64,000 nt of DNA, taken from Bacillus sp. AZ43 (lineage in GTDB: Bacteria; Actinomycetota; Actinomycetes; Mycobacteriales; Geodermatophilaceae). The stretch lies in NCBI GenBank assembly GCA_004570425.1, contig SPQJ01000010.1:41685-105684 (forward strand), in the 5' to 3' direction. How positions within the stretch are numbered: the first letter of the stretch is position 1; every line of letters starts with the position of its first letter. Position numbers and translations under genes: made by a program. Shown in pieces: positions 41,527 through 50,521 of the stretch. The notes beneath the pieces were generated by a model, which worked only from the letters and a program-made list of their open reading frames with translations, ran no database searches and had not been told where the DNA came from.

Positions 41527-44500
41527 TCAGCGCAGGCGACCCCCGCGCTTGATGCGGCGCAGCTCAAACATGGCGGACTCCATCCCGTCCCGAACGTTGG
41601 CGTCCTTACCGACGTTGATGTTGAGCGTGTCCACCAACGGCGCGGAGCTGTTGTCGGCGAGGCCGCGGAGGGTCGCCCACTGGTCGTTGTTGAAGACGGC
41701 CTCGGGCTTGCCGGAGGCGTTGTTGACCAGGGTCAGGCCCGGCGGCAGGATCCCGCCCTCGTCGTAGGTGTCGACGTGGACGTGATCGCGGTGGTTCTGC
41801 GTGGGGGAGCCTCGGTCGGCCATGCCCTTGAACGGGCCGCCGCGAGAGGATATGGACTGCTGCCAGATGACGTTCTCGGCCTTGAAGCGGGAGTGCGCCG
41901 GGCCGAAGGCGAAGTCATTGGCGATTGCCCAACCCAGGGTCAGGTTGGTCGTCATGATGTCGATGGCCTTGCCGAGGGCGTGGTCCGACAGCGTGTTGGT
42001 GCCCGCGATGTTCCGGCGTGCGAAGCCGCCGATGTTGCGGATGCCGTAGGTGTCCATCACGTACTGCCGGGCGGCAGCCATGATCGGCAGGAGGCCGGTG
42101 GAGGAGCCGCCAGACGTCGCCGGGGGCTCCAGGTTCGCGGCCAGCCAGGCCCGCGTCTCGTTGTAGCCCTTCTCCATGGTGGCGTCGGCCGCCGTGGAGA
42201 TCGGGGACTGGTACGGCGCCGTGGAGGGGGGCTTGGGGACAGACTCGACGGACACGAAGCCGCCGGTGGCGTAGCCCCGGAGGGACTTGGCGAGGGCTAC
42301 GAGGTTCGGCACCCCGGCCTGGCGGGTCTCCTCCTTGGTGAAGACGAACTCACCGCCGTGGACGACGCCCTTGGGCTCGTACTTTCCACCGTCGCCGGTG
42401 TAGCCGCCCTCGTAGAACTCGGGGATCACCCCCCGGTAGAGGCGTCCGGCCTGCTGGTCAATCTCAATGGACTTCTTGCCCAGTCCTCGGAGGACGGGGT
42501 TGATTCCACCCGCCAGCGCGACGCCGTAGGACGCGGCGATGCGCGAGACCTCGCCGAGACCGATCCCAAGCTGGGTGGCGATCTCATTGGCCGTGGCCTG
42601 GCCCCCGGAGGCACCGAGGGCGGCCATGATCTTCATGAAGTTGTCGAAGTCCGCGATGGTGCCTGCGCTGCCCGCCGCGAGCTTCTGGCGGATCAAGTCG
42701 GCGGCGCGCTGCGCCTCTGCGCTGGTCCCATCGGCCATCTGAGCGACGAGGCCGACGCCCTCCTCCCCCATAGCGGCGAGGTGCTGGGCGACGTCCTGGC
42801 CCGCCCACTGGGCGATCTGCCCGAGGTTGGTGCGCCAGTTCGCCTGGTCGGTGAGCTGCTCCTGGAGGCGGACAGCGAACTCATCGAGCGAGACGTCGGT
42901 GTCGGCGACGTAGTCCCGCCACGAGTCGGAGGCCGAAGAGGTGGCCTCGGCGGTCTTGGTGGCCGCGTCCTGGACCATCTCCTGGTAGGTCGCCAGCGGG
43001 TCCACGAAGGAGTCGGCGATGCCTGCAAGCTGCTCGCGCCACTTCTCGATGGCCTCGGTGGCCTTCTCGGACTGAGCGACGGTGGTGCCCATCGCCCCGC
43101 CGGTGATGCCGACGGCCTCGGCGATCTCCTTCTGGGTCCTGACGGTCTCGGGAGCGAGGCCCGCAAGATCCAGGAAGCGCTCCATGGCCCGCTGGGCAGC
43201 GTTGCCCTGGTCGTTGAGGACCTGGGCGGCGTATCCGGACTCGTCGCTGATCCAGACCTTGTTGGCGTCGGAGTACCGGCGGAAGGCGCCGCTCACCTGG
43301 TCCATGGCGCCGGGGACGCCGAGGAGGGCGTCCGTCATGACCGGAACGTCCAGGCCAATCTTCCGGGCCCAGTCATTCAGGCCGGAGTCGACCAGGTCCT
43401 TCGCGGCGGCGGCACGGACGGTGGCGTCGATAGCGCCTTCCGTCTCCTCCAGTGCGCGCTTGAGGTTGGACTGGGAGAGGGCCGCCTCGTCGGCGGCGTC
43501 ACCGGACTTAATGAGGGCCGGGACGAGGAAAGACAGGCCGAGGGTGACACCGGTGATGGCGAGCCCGAGGGGGCCGCCGAAGAGGCCGAGGAGGCCTGTA
43601 CCGGCGGCGCGCATCCCCGCGACGACGCCGCCGAAACGTCCGGCGGAGTTGGCGACGGTGTCCATCGCCACGGCGGTGCGGGAGAGTTCGGCATCCCAGC
43701 CACGCATGGTCATCTGAGCGGCGCTTAGTTGCGTGGTGGCGGCCGAGGCCCCCGTGTTCACGCCGAGAAGCGCGCGCTCCAGGCTGCTGAGGCCGGAAGC
43801 CTGCTGGCGGTAGAGGGCCTGCTGGACTGCCGACTCCTCGCCGACCCGCTTAAGGGCGTCGCGGAAGGAGGAGAAGGCGCCGGTGATCCGCTCGCCGCCG
43901 AGACGCCAGGCGGTGAGGGCTGCGACGGCCGCCCAGACGGGGCCGGGGATGTCGGAGACGACGCCGATGACGTCGGTGACCACCGAGAGCAGGGAGGCGG
44001 AGGACCGGATGAGCGCCTCCAATGAGGGCGCGACCTCGTCAAAGATTTCGATCTGGAGCGTCTCAAGCTGGGAGGTGAACGCCTCCATGGCACCGCCGAC
44101 GCCCTTGGCCTTGGCCTCGGCTACCTCGGCAGCGGAGCCGCTTCGGCCCATCGCCTCGGCCATGGCGTCGAAGCCCTTGGAGCCCTCGCGGCCTGCGATG
44201 CCCGCGAGGCGGGCGGCGTCAGAGCCAAAGAGGACCGCCGTGGCGTTGGCGTACGCCTGGGGGGTCATGCGCTTCTGGGCCTCGGCGAGCTGTCCGAACA
44301 GCGACGACAGGCCGACGAAGTTGCCGGAGGCGTCGTACGCCGAGAGGGACAGCCGCTCCATCGCGGAAGCAGCGGGACCGGAGGGGGCCTGGAGCGCGAG
44401 GAGGGCGGACTTGAGCAGCGTTCCCGCGTCGGAGCCCCGGATGCCGTTGTTGGCGAGGAGGCCCAGGGTCGCGGCCGTGTCCTCCAGGGAGATTCCGGTG

Positions 44501-45078
44501 GCGGCGGCGACGGCGGATGCCTGGGACATGCCCAGGCCGAAGTCGGTGATCTCACCGGCGGCGGCGTTGGCCGCGTTGGCGAGAACGTCGGCGACGCGGC
44601 CTGCCTGGTCGGCCTCCAGGTTGAAGGCGTTGAGGGCGGCCGACTGAATCTCTGCGGCCTGCCCGGCCTCGATGCCAGCGGCGGCGGCGAGCTGGAGAGT
44701 GCCCCGAGCCGCCTTCATCGCCTCATCGACGTTGAGCCCGCCCTTGGCGAGTTCGGTCATGGCAGTGGCGGCGTCGGCGGCGGAGGTGCTCGTGAGGGTG
44801 AGGTCCGAGCCAAGGGCCTTGGCCTCCCTGCTCACGGCGGCCATCTGGCCCGCCGAGGCGTTGGAGACCGCCTGGAGGTTGTTGAGCGTCGACTGGTAGG
44901 TCTTGCCGATGTTGATGGTGGAGGCGGCAAAGGCCGCTACACCGGCGGCACCCAAGGCGGCGCCTGCGGTGGCCGCGATCTTCTTGAAGGAGGAGGTGAT
45001 CTGCCGATCAGCCTCGGAATGGAAGGTCTCAAACGATGGGCGCACACGGATGCGCGCCTCACCCAGAAGTGTCGTCAT
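41527..45078 (-). CDS. Phage tail tape measure protein with C-terminal peptidase-like domain (1183 aa)
   Basis: Starts MTTLLGEARIRVRPSFETFH at ATG 45078. The N-terminal half has tape measure landmarks: alanine-rich coiled segments, LTLTSTSAADAATAMTELAK, NAANAAAGEITDFGLGMSQA and hydrophobic helices (VVTDVIGVVSDIPGPVWAAV and GLLGLFGGPLGLAITGVTLG). The C-terminal 150 residues resemble a D,D-peptidase-like or lysozyme-associated module: AARQYVMDTYGIRNIGGFAR, SDHALGKAIDIMT and NHRDHVHVDTYDEGG, with HxxH-type metal ligands. Tape measures set tail length and help DNA entry. It is the only virion gene I could identify besides the TerS-like gene. Confidence 0.88.
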   Translation of the reverse strand: MTTLLGEARIRVRPSFETFHSEADRQITSSFKKIAATAGAALGAAGVAAFAASTINIGKTYQSTLNNLQAVSNASAGQMAAVSREAKALGSDLTLTSTSAADAATAMTELAKGGLNVDEAMKAARGTLQLAAAAGIEAGQAAEIQSAALNAFNLEADQAGRVADVLANAANAAAGEITDFGLGMSQASAVAAATGISLEDTAATLGLLANNGIRGSDAGTLLKSALLALQAPSGPAASAMERLSLSAYDASGNFVGLSSLFGQLAEAQKRMTPQAYANATAVLFGSDAARLAGIAGREGSKGFDAMAEAMGRSGSAAEVAEAKAKGVGGAMEAFTSQLETLQIEIFDEVAPSLEALIRSSASLLSVVTDVIGVVSDIPGPVWAAVAALTAWRLGGERITGAFSSFRDALKRVGEESAVQQALYRQQASGLSSLERALLGVNTGASAATTQLSAAQMTMRGWDAELSRTAVAMDTVANSAGRFGGVVAGMRAAGTGLLGLFGGPLGLAITGVTLGLSFLVPALIKSGDAADEAALSQSNLKRALEETEGAIDATVRAAAAKDLVDSGLNDWARKIGLDVPVMTDALLGVPGAMDQVSGAFRRYSDANKVWISDESGYAAQVLNDQGNAAQRAMERFLDLAGLAPETVRTQKEIAEAVGITGGAMGTTVAQSEKATEAIEKWREQLAGIADSFVDPLATYQEMVQDAATKTAEATSSASDSWRDYVADTDVSLDEFAVRLQEQLTDQANWRTNLGQIAQWAGQDVAQHLAAMGEEGVGLVAQMADGTSAEAQRAADLIRQKLAAGSAGTIADFDNFMKIMAALGASGGQATANEIATQLGIGLGEVSRIAASYGVALAGGINPVLRGLGKKSIEIDQQAGRLYRGVIPEFYEGGYTGDGGKYEPKGVVHGGEFVFTKEETRQAGVPNLVALAKSLRGYATGGFVSVESVPKPPSTAPYQSPISTAADATMEKGYNETRAWLAANLEPPATSGGSSTGLLPIMAAARQYVMDTYGIRNIGGFARRNIAGTNTLSDHALGKAIDIMTTNLTLGWAIANDFAFGPAHSRFKAENVIWQQSISSRGGPFKGMADRGSPTQNHRDHVHVDTYDEGGILPPGLTLVNNASGKPEAVFNNDQWATLRGLADNSSAPLVDTLNINVGKDANVRDGMESAMFELRRIKRGGRLR

Positions 45079-45145
45079 GGTGCCCGCCAGACGGGCATGC
45101 GTGGGAAAAGCATTCGGAGGCGGTCCTCTGATAGCTAGGAATGAC

Positions 45146-45181
45146 AAAGGCCCCCACGTCCGGACTGGACGAGAGGGCCTT
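45146..45181 (-). terminator. Hairpin terminator upstream of the tape measure gene
   Basis: AAGGCCC pairs with GGGCCTT and an inner CGTCC pairs with GGACG. On the minus strand it follows the 45248-45666 pair and would end their transcript before the tape measure gene, implying separate control. Confidence 0.55.
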
Positions 45182-45247
45182 CGGAGAAAGGGCGGAATGG
45201 CGGCGAGGTAGGGAGCTGCTTGCCGATGCGTTAGGAGTGCGGATGCA

Positions 45248-45454
45248 CTACTCGGAGAACAGGGCGGCGCCGGGCAGTTCGGGGGCCCGCAGGCGCTCCG
45301 CGATCAGCGGCATCGTGTAGCGGGGCCGGAGACGGGCGACGCACGCGCGCAGCTCGTCGGGGGTCTGGCCGACCACGCGGTCGAGCGGCACCGCCCACTG
45401 GGACGAGAGCTGCCAGCGGTACAGCTCCAGGTGCGCCGGGACTTCGCCGTTCAC
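45248..45454 (-). CDS. Hypothetical small protein (68 aa)
   Basis: MNGEVPAHLELYRWQLSSQW then VGQTPDELRACVARLRPRYT, helical, no recognised domain. Overlaps the preceding gene by four bases (ATGA). Placement before the tape measure gene is where tail assembly chaperones usually lie, but similarity is not evident. Confidence 0.6.
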   Translation of the reverse strand: MNGEVPAHLELYRWQLSSQWAVPLDRVVGQTPDELRACVARLRPRYTMPLIAERLRAPELPGAALFSE

Positions 45455-45666
45455 GCGGCGGTCCTCATGGAACGGGAAGCACGGCGGGCCGAGCGGCGGC
45501 GGGAGACGGGAGTCTTCGCGGTCAGTTCGCGGCGAACAGCGGCCTCAAGGTCGTCGCGGTGAGGGGCGAGAGCCTGGGCGTGACCGAGGCAGCGGAAGTG
45601 GCCCGTGGGGACCAACTCGGGGCACTCGTCGGCGGCGCAACGGCGGACGGGGATGAATGAGGGCAC
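45451..45666 (-). CDS. Small cysteine/histidine-rich protein (71 aa)
   Basis: Contains CAADECPELVPTGHFRCLGH, four potential zinc ligands (two Cys, then His/Cys, and His), and a basic C-terminus (SRRRSARRASRSMRT). It could bind nucleic acid. It is first in a two-gene minus-strand unit. No family name. Confidence 0.6.
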   Translation of the reverse strand: MPSFIPVRRCAADECPELVPTGHFRCLGHAQALAPHRDDLEAAVRRELTAKTPVSRRRSARRASRSMRTAA

Positions 45667-45862
45667 GGTGGAAGTCCTCTCGCAGGGAGGTAGGCGGGGT
45701 GAGGGCGAGTGCCGATGGCGGACGACGATGTGGAGGGCAAGGGCCGAGTCACGGGGCGAGCAGAGGACGCGGGCGTGTAAACCCGCAGAGTTGTCGTACA
45801 GATGTGCGAGCCTGGCGGCGTCCTAGCTCATCCGTACTTCGCTCGGGAAGGAGCGGAACTGG

Positions 45863-46546
45863 ATGCCAGGTAAGGCTCGCGTTCACGAACTCGCCAAGGA
45901 GTTCGGTGTCGACAGCAGGACCGTGCTCGCGAAGCTCAAGGAGCTTGGAATCTTCGTAAGGTCGGCGTCGAGCACCATCGAGGCCCCGGATGCCCGGCGA
46001 CTACGGGAGTGCTTCCCGCAGCGCCCACGGGCCGCGTCGCCACCGGGACGGCGTTCGGCGGTGCAACAGCACTCCGCCCCGTTGCCGCCAGTGCGGCGGA
46101 CGCCTTCGATGCCGCCGCCGCGACCGAGGCCAGTGCCCATCCTTGGGAACCGACGTCCCCGGCGGGAGTGGTATCGCGGGGAGGCGCCGGAGGGGCTGAC
46201 CAAGTACCTGCTCGATCACTTCGTAGTGGAGCAGCGCGATCCCGAGGAGAGGCCGCCGGGGCGTCCGTACTGGGATGACGAAGTCCGTTATGCCAGAAAG
46301 CTGTCGAACGAGTGGGCGGGCACGCTGCTAGAGGGCCTGGCATTCCCTGACATCGTTCGGTACGTGCGGGCGGGATGGCCCAGCGAGCACGCCGCTGCCC
46401 TGCACCGGGCGGGGGTCAAGCCAGGCGAACTGGGCTGGAGCTACGAGGACCGAGGCGACTATCCGCTCGTTACGAGGCTCACGCTGGGCCGGTGGACCGT
46501 CGAGATGGTCGTCAACGAGGTAGAGCGCAGGCGCGCGCTGGGGTGA
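45863..46546 (+). CDS. Protein with IF-2 N-terminal-like domain (227 aa)
   Basis: The first 45 residues, [20 protein letters not shown] followed by [20 protein letters not shown], match the N-terminal region of actinobacterial translation initiation factor IF-2. A proline-rich linker (residues about 55-95) leads to a C-terminal domain ([20 protein letters not shown]) that is not IF-2. No GTPase domain follows, so this is not IF-2. Such proteins occur in actinobacterial genomes, but the role is unknown; ribosome or nucleic-acid interaction is an inference. It stands alone on the plus strand with a GGAG-like site before the ATG. Confidence 0.75.
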   Translation: MPGKARVHELAKEFGVDSRTVLAKLKELGIFVRSASSTIEAPDARRLRECFPQRPRAASPPGRRSAVQQHSAPLPPVRRTPSMPPPRPRPVPILGNRRPRREWYRGEAPEGLTKYLLDHFVVEQRDPEERPPGRPYWDDEVRYARKLSNEWAGTLLEGLAFPDIVRYVRAGWPSEHAAALHRAGVKPGELGWSYEDRGDYPLVTRLTLGRWTVEMVVNEVERRRALG

Positions 46547-46671
46547 TTCAGCGTCGTGCCTAACCAGGAGTGAATCCAGCGGTCGCCCGGTCGGAGGAGT
46601 CGTGTCCCCCGACTGGGCGGCTGACTTCGGTATCCGTCACCGACAGTGACGTCGGGCCCGAGGATCACCCG

Positions 46672-46812
46672 GTGACGACGCTCAAGAGGGCTTTAGCCTC
46701 GCTAGCCACCGTTGTCGGTGCGGCGGGGTTCGTGGCCTTCGCGCACTTCGGGGCGATGACAGACACGCGTGACTACTTCCCGGAGTCATCTCTCGTGGTG
46801 GACGTCCAGTAG
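46672..46812 (+). CDS. Small hydrophobic protein (46 aa), tentative
   Basis: From GTG 46672 the frame reads TLKRALASLATVVGAAGFVA then FGAMTDTRDYFPESSLVVDV, one membrane segment plus a short tail. GAGGAT lies upstream. It is a plausible small membrane protein, but codon statistics are weak and the family is unknown. Confidence 0.35.
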   Translation: MTTLKRALASLATVVGAAGFVAFAHFGAMTDTRDYFPESSLVVDVQ

Positions 46813-46830
46813 TCCCGGCTCCTCAGCCCC

Positions 46831-47052
46831 TCACAAGTCGTAGCGAGCGTGGTGCTCGCGGCGCCGGGCGATACGCACGCTCTCGTACTCGGACGAGTCG
46901 GCCCGGAAGCCGTGTGGAAGCAACGGCTGCTCCTCCTCCAGGTCTTGCAGAGCCGTGCGATAGCGAGCGTCAGGACCTACGTGTCCTGGGTAGCGGCGGC
47001 GAACCTCAGCCCGGCCCTCGTCGGCCGTGCGCTGGCGACCGTCGTCGCTCAT
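46831..47052 (-). CDS. Hypothetical small protein (73 aa)
   Basis: MSDDGRQRTADEGRAEVRRR then VGPDARYRTALQDLEEEQPL, charged and mostly helical. Last gene of a five-gene minus-strand chain (48289 down to 46831) joined by ATGA overlaps or an 11-base overlap. Function unknown. Confidence 0.6.
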   Translation of the reverse strand: MSDDGRQRTADEGRAEVRRRYPGHVGPDARYRTALQDLEEEQPLLPHGFRADSSEYESVRIARRREHHARYDL

Positions 47053-47438
47053 GCGGTGCGCCGTCGGGCGGCGAGGCGACGCCGGGCCTCTGCGCGGCCT
47101 TCTTCGGCGCGGTCCTGGGCCTCCTGGCGTGCCTCTTCCTGGGCGGCGTCCTCCCGGCGGTGTCGGGCGGACTTCTGGCGCTCGGTCTCGGCCTCAGCGA
47201 TGCCGGAGTTGGTGCGGCCGTGCCTACGCAGGGCTTCCTCGCGCCCGGCCGCCGCGCTTTTACCATTGCGGGGCGTCTCTTCATGCGGCTCGGCGGGGGA
47301 AGGGGCGTCCGAGTCGGCGGGGGTCCCGTCGAGAGCGGCCAGTTCGGTCCGTGCCTTGTTGAGGCTGGCCGTTAGGGCGGTTAGTGCCGGTTCGGCCTCA
47401 GCGATCCGAGCGGCCAAGATGTCGCGGTCGGTGGTCAA
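47049..47438 (-). CDS. Charged coiled-coil protein (129 aa)
   Basis: MTTDRDILAARIAEAEPALT, LTASLNKARTELAALDG, then a strongly charged helical segment with many Glu and Arg (EARQEAQDRAEEGRAEARRR). A structural or scaffold-like role would fit, but this is inference. Overlaps its neighbours by four bases on each side. Confidence 0.6.
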   Translation of the reverse strand: MTTDRDILAARIAEAEPALTALTASLNKARTELAALDGTPADSDAPSPAEPHEETPRNGKSAAAGREEALRRHGRTNSGIAEAETERQKSARHRREDAAQEEARQEAQDRAEEGRAEARRRLAARRRTA

Positions 47439-47629
47439 GTGTTCTCCGATGGGTCGGTGTCGGGGCTGCCCCAGCGGTCCACCTCTCCGATGGTCGCCAA
47501 CTGGGCGTTGATGTTCTTGAGCACCTCGTGGATGTCCATGAGGCTGCTTTCGATGCCGTCGAGGTGCTCGATGACCTTCCCGGCCCAGGCGGGCATCGGT
47601 TCGGGCGCGGAGGTGCTGTCAGTCGTCAT
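47435..47629 (-). CDS. Hypothetical small protein (64 aa)
   Basis: MTTDSTSAPEPMPAWAGKVI then HLDGIESSLMDIHEVLKNIN and QLATIGEVDRWGSPDT; a single amphipathic coiled coil with a loose tail. It overlaps the TerS-like gene by 11 bases and the next gene by four. The frame is open upstream to 47911 but that region is the TerS-like gene in another frame. Confidence 0.6.
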   Translation of the reverse strand: MTTDSTSAPEPMPAWAGKVIEHLDGIESSLMDIHEVLKNINAQLATIGEVDRWGSPDTDPSENT

Positions 47630-48122
47630 GAGCGCGATCCTCAGCGCTGCTGCTGGGCGGGGCGAATCGGGGGAACCGTTCGCGGCTGGAACGGTGTCCG
47701 GTGGCCGTCGCACCTCGGCGGATGCGGGTGACTGTCGCCGGGGCACCGGCGGGAGCGTTCTCGTCCGGCAAGAGCCACCGGTTCCGGGCAGCTCCGGGGA
47801 TCGTGAGCCCCAGGTCGTCGGCGAGGCGTCGAAGCAGCGTGCCGAGGGCGGCGTGGGGCTTCTCCTCAAAGAGGGCCAAAGCGCGGGAGTACGCGGCGAC
47901 CTCGCGGACAAGGTTGTACCGGGGCCACGCGGTGGCTTGGGGCCGGGACCAGAGGTCCTGCCAAATGGCGGCCTCTCGCTCGGACTGGTCGCCGAGCGGC
48001 CAGTTCGGCGGCGGTCCTGTCGGGTCGGTCAGGCGGGTCCAGCCTTGACCGGCCTTGTCGCCGCGATGGAGGGCGTAGGGGTCGGGGGCGGGGCCAGATC
48101 GGGCGTGGCCGCCGGAGGTCAT
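47619..48122 (-). CDS. Terminase small subunit-like protein (TerS-like, 167 aa)
   Basis: The central region GWTRLTDPTGPPPNWPLGDQ, SEREAAIWQDLWSRPQATAW, REVAAYSRALALFEEKPHAA and LGTLLRRLADDLGLTIPGAA resembles actinophage small terminase subunits, which pick the DNA to be packaged and partner with the large terminase. No large terminase is encoded in the element. A satellite-borne small subunit can redirect helper-phage packaging, as in PICIs. The call is by pattern and is moderate. Confidence 0.5.
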   Translation of the reverse strand: MTSGGHARSGPAPDPYALHRGDKAGQGWTRLTDPTGPPPNWPLGDQSEREAAIWQDLWSRPQATAWPRYNLVREVAAYSRALALFEEKPHAALGTLLRRLADDLGLTIPGAARNRWLLPDENAPAGAPATVTRIRRGATATGHRSSRERFPRFAPPSSSAEDRAHDD

Positions 48123-48289
48123 CAGATCTCCTCGCTTTCGACGGGAGCGCCGTCCCGGAGAGCGTGATGGCGCTGGAGGAGGCTGTTGATCATCGCGAAC
48201 TCACCGGGCGGTGTCAGCAGATCGGCCATGCTGACCGCAGTAACGATTCGGTGGACGTCGGTCGCGGTAAGTGCGTAGGTCGTGCTCAT
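48122..48289 (-). CDS. Small hypothetical protein (55 aa)
   Basis: MSTTYALTATDVHRIVTAVS then MADLLTPPGEFAMINSLLQR, compact helical. The ATG at 48289 has AAGGAG eight bases upstream and the stop overlaps the TerS-like start (ATGA), so translation of the pair is coupled. Too short for many annotators. Role unknown; first gene of the minus-strand unit. Confidence 0.65.
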   Translation of the reverse strand: MSTTYALTATDVHRIVTAVSMADLLTPPGEFAMINSLLQRHHALRDGAPVESEEI

Positions 48290-48382
48290 GGAGATCGCTC
48301 CTTGATGGTTAGGAAGGGCGGGAGAGGGGCGTAGCGGACGGCCGAGCCCCCGGAATGCTGTGACCCTCGGCCCCCTCGGCTG

Positions 48383-48447
48383 CCCTCCCCACCGGTGCAG
48401 TGCCGGGGGTTGGGGAGGGGACCCCGCCCGCCCGGGGGTCGGGCGGG
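48383..48447. other. Two adjacent GC-rich hairpins in a gene-free interval
   Basis: CCCTCCCCA (48383-48391) pairs with TGGGGAGGG (48411-48419), and CCCGCCCG pairs with CGGGCGGG just downstream, ending at 48447. They lie in the 303-base interval 48290-48592, which has no convincing gene. They may be terminators or part of a packaging or regulatory site. Confidence 0.45.
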
Positions 48448-48592
48448 AGTGACCGTTGCACCGTCAACATGACAGCTATGCCGCGATGGGAACGGCGGCT
48501 GGGGTGATCTGTTGGTCAGCGGCGAATCGCGGGCCTTACAGACGTCGTGAGCGTAAGCGTTGCCGATTGCGTCGTGCCGCGAAGTGGAGTCG

Positions 48593-49105
48593 TCAGCCCA
48601 CCACAGTCAGCACGGAGCCGATACCGACGAGGATGAGGCCCGCCATCTGGAGACGGATGCTCCCCACCGCAACGTGAGCGAGCTTGCCCCTCAACTCGTC
48701 GTCGGCTTCCCGAGACTCCGATTCGATCTGGGTTAGTCGCTCCGTGACCGTCCGTTGGTGTGCGGCTAGAGCGTCCTTGAGGTCCTGGATGTCCTGGTCG
48801 TACATGGCCATGCGGCGACGGAGCACGTCGCGGATAGCGTCGATGTCGGCATCGGCGGCCAGAGGAGCGAAGCCCACCGCCGCATCAGCCCGGACAGTCA
48901 CCCCGGCGGTCCCACCGCCTGCGACTGCCGCACGCTGCGGCTGCCGCCTGAGTATGACCCGCTGCACCCAGGACCGCGCTTGGGCTGCCTCAGGCAGGAA
49001 CTGGCGCCCTTCTCCGTGCCGACGCCACGTACTGGTGAGAGCCCCGATGGCGAGGCCGATGCCGACGAGTTGTAGTCCCAGGCCGAGAACCACCCACACC
49101 GTCAC
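48593..49105 (-). CDS. Two-segment membrane protein with coiled coil (170 aa)
   Basis: One membrane segment at each end (VWVVLGLGLQLVGIGLAIGA and LQMAGLILVGIGSVLTVVG) flanks a cytoplasmic coiled coil (DIQDLKDALAAHQRTVTERL). The family is not recognised. Membrane proteins of this type are common in prophages and satellites and may affect superinfection, without proof. Confidence 0.6.
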   Translation of the reverse strand: MTVWVVLGLGLQLVGIGLAIGALTSTWRRHGEGRQFLPEAAQARSWVQRVILRRQPQRAAVAGGGTAGVTVRADAAVGFAPLAADADIDAIRDVLRRRMAMYDQDIQDLKDALAAHQRTVTERLTQIESESREADDELRGKLAHVAVGSIRLQMAGLILVGIGSVLTVVG

Positions 49106-49167
49106 AGGGGGAGAGTAGATCCCGATTTCGGCGATAGCCCCGGCTGCCGAGGCCCGACGAGGACGGG

Positions 49168-50130
49168 TCAGGCCATCGTGGCCGCGATCTCGCGTCGCTC
49201 ATCGGCGACGCGGGTGGCGGCCTGGATCCGGATGCGCTGCATGGTGGCGCTCGCCTGAGCCGGCGAGAGGCTTGACGGGTTGCCGCCCACTACGACGTCG
49301 GTGGTCCCGCTCAGGGCTTGATAGGCCCCGCTCGCCCGCCCGATCCAGGGCCGGACGACGCTGCGCTGACGAACGCTCATCAAGAGATGGTCATGGCTGC
49401 CCACAGCGAACACGGGAACCGTCACTGGCATGGGCTGCCCGTCCAAGCCCTGAATCTCGCCTCGGACGAGGCGCACAAAGTCCTGAACGGCGGCGCCCAC
49501 CCCCCGCCACGTGGCGAAGGCGAGTTCCTCCGAGTTGTTCCGGAAGTTCTTGGTGTCGCCAGCGCGCAGCAAGGAAAAGTGGTCCTTCCGGATGCTGCCG
49601 TGCTCGACGGCCAGCCGGAGGAGCTCAGCCCACGCGTCGGCCGCACCCGCCTTGATTGCGGTCTCGGCCGTATCAGCCTGGCCGAGCTTCTCCACGACCT
49701 CGGTCGCTTCTTCAAGCAGTGCGTCGAGGTCCGCGTCAAGGCGCGCCCAGACGTCGTCCAGGTGCTCGTCCACGAGGGAGACAGCCTCGTCGGTGTAACC
49801 GGTCTTGAGGCTCTCCAGCCAATCGCCGAGGCGAACACGCTGGGCCTCGGCGGTATGGGCATCGCCGACCCGGCGCAGGAGGTCGCCGACGTCCACCGTC
49901 TGTTCCGAGCGGAGGATCTCATCGATCTCGCGGCGGACCTTGGACTCCACGCCGGTCAGCCCAGCGGCCTCGCGGGCGGCCTGCGAGGCGCGTTCGTGGG
50001 CCGCTGCCAACCCCTCTACCTCCGAGGCAGGCAGTACGGATCGCAGCCGAGGGCTGGCGAGGACGGCGCGGGCGAGTCGATCGGAGTCGGTCTCGTTGAC
50101 GCGGCCGATGCGGAAGGGTAGGTCGTTCAT
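49168..50130 (-). CDS. Hypothetical protein (320 aa)
   Basis: Starts MNDLPFRIGRVNETDSDRLA, highly helical over residues 20-180 (VRREIDEILRSEQTVDVGDL, VEKLGQADTAETAIKAG), then a mixed domain with RNNSEELAFATWRGVGAAVQ. No motif or family recognised. Its size suggests a structural or scaffold-like function, but this is only a guess. Coding frame and usage are convincing. Confidence 0.65.
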   Translation of the reverse strand: MNDLPFRIGRVNETDSDRLARAVLASPRLRSVLPASEVEGLAAAHERASQAAREAAGLTGVESKVRREIDEILRSEQTVDVGDLLRRVGDAHTAEAQRVRLGDWLESLKTGYTDEAVSLVDEHLDDVWARLDADLDALLEEATEVVEKLGQADTAETAIKAGAADAWAELLRLAVEHGSIRKDHFSLLRAGDTKNFRNNSEELAFATWRGVGAAVQDFVRLVRGEIQGLDGQPMPVTVPVFAVGSHDHLLMSVRQRSVVRPWIGRASGAYQALSGTTDVVVGGNPSSLSPAQASATMQRIRIQAATRVADERREIAATMA

Positions 50131-50374
50131 TGGGACTCCTGGGAGATATGGGCGGCGCGGAGCCCGCCCGGCATGGTCCCCGGCGGGCGAGCATCACCGG
50201 ACGGTCCCGGTGACGGGCGAAACGGGGCGCGCACGGCGCCGGAGGGCGGTCGGGGACCATCCCGGTCCGCCCTCCGACGGGGCGCTCAACCTCCGAGCCG
50301 AACGCGGAGGGAGAAGGCGGCGACCTAGCTGAGGTCGTCGGTCGGCGGCTCGGTCACTTCGGTGTCGCCGTCAA

Positions 50375-50443
50375 TCACCGTCTGCGCTCCATGGGCGGCG
50401 GATCGTCAGACACCAGGTGATGGATCGGTCGGATGAGGGACAT
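50375..50443 (-). CDS. Tiny leader-like ORF (22 aa), tentative
   Basis: MSLIRPIHHLVSDDPPPMER, with AGGAG six bases before the ATG. The strong ribosome site makes translation plausible. A second small frame (17 aa, GTG 50378 to 50325) overlaps its stop. No function assigned; it may be noise. Confidence 0.3.
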   Translation of the reverse strand: MSLIRPIHHLVSDDPPPMERRR

Positions 50444-50521
50444 ATGGCGCTCCTAGCTGGACGTGGCCCCATCGCTAATGCGGTGGGTGCTGAGCACGTC
50501 TGCGACGGGGGCGGCGGCTGC

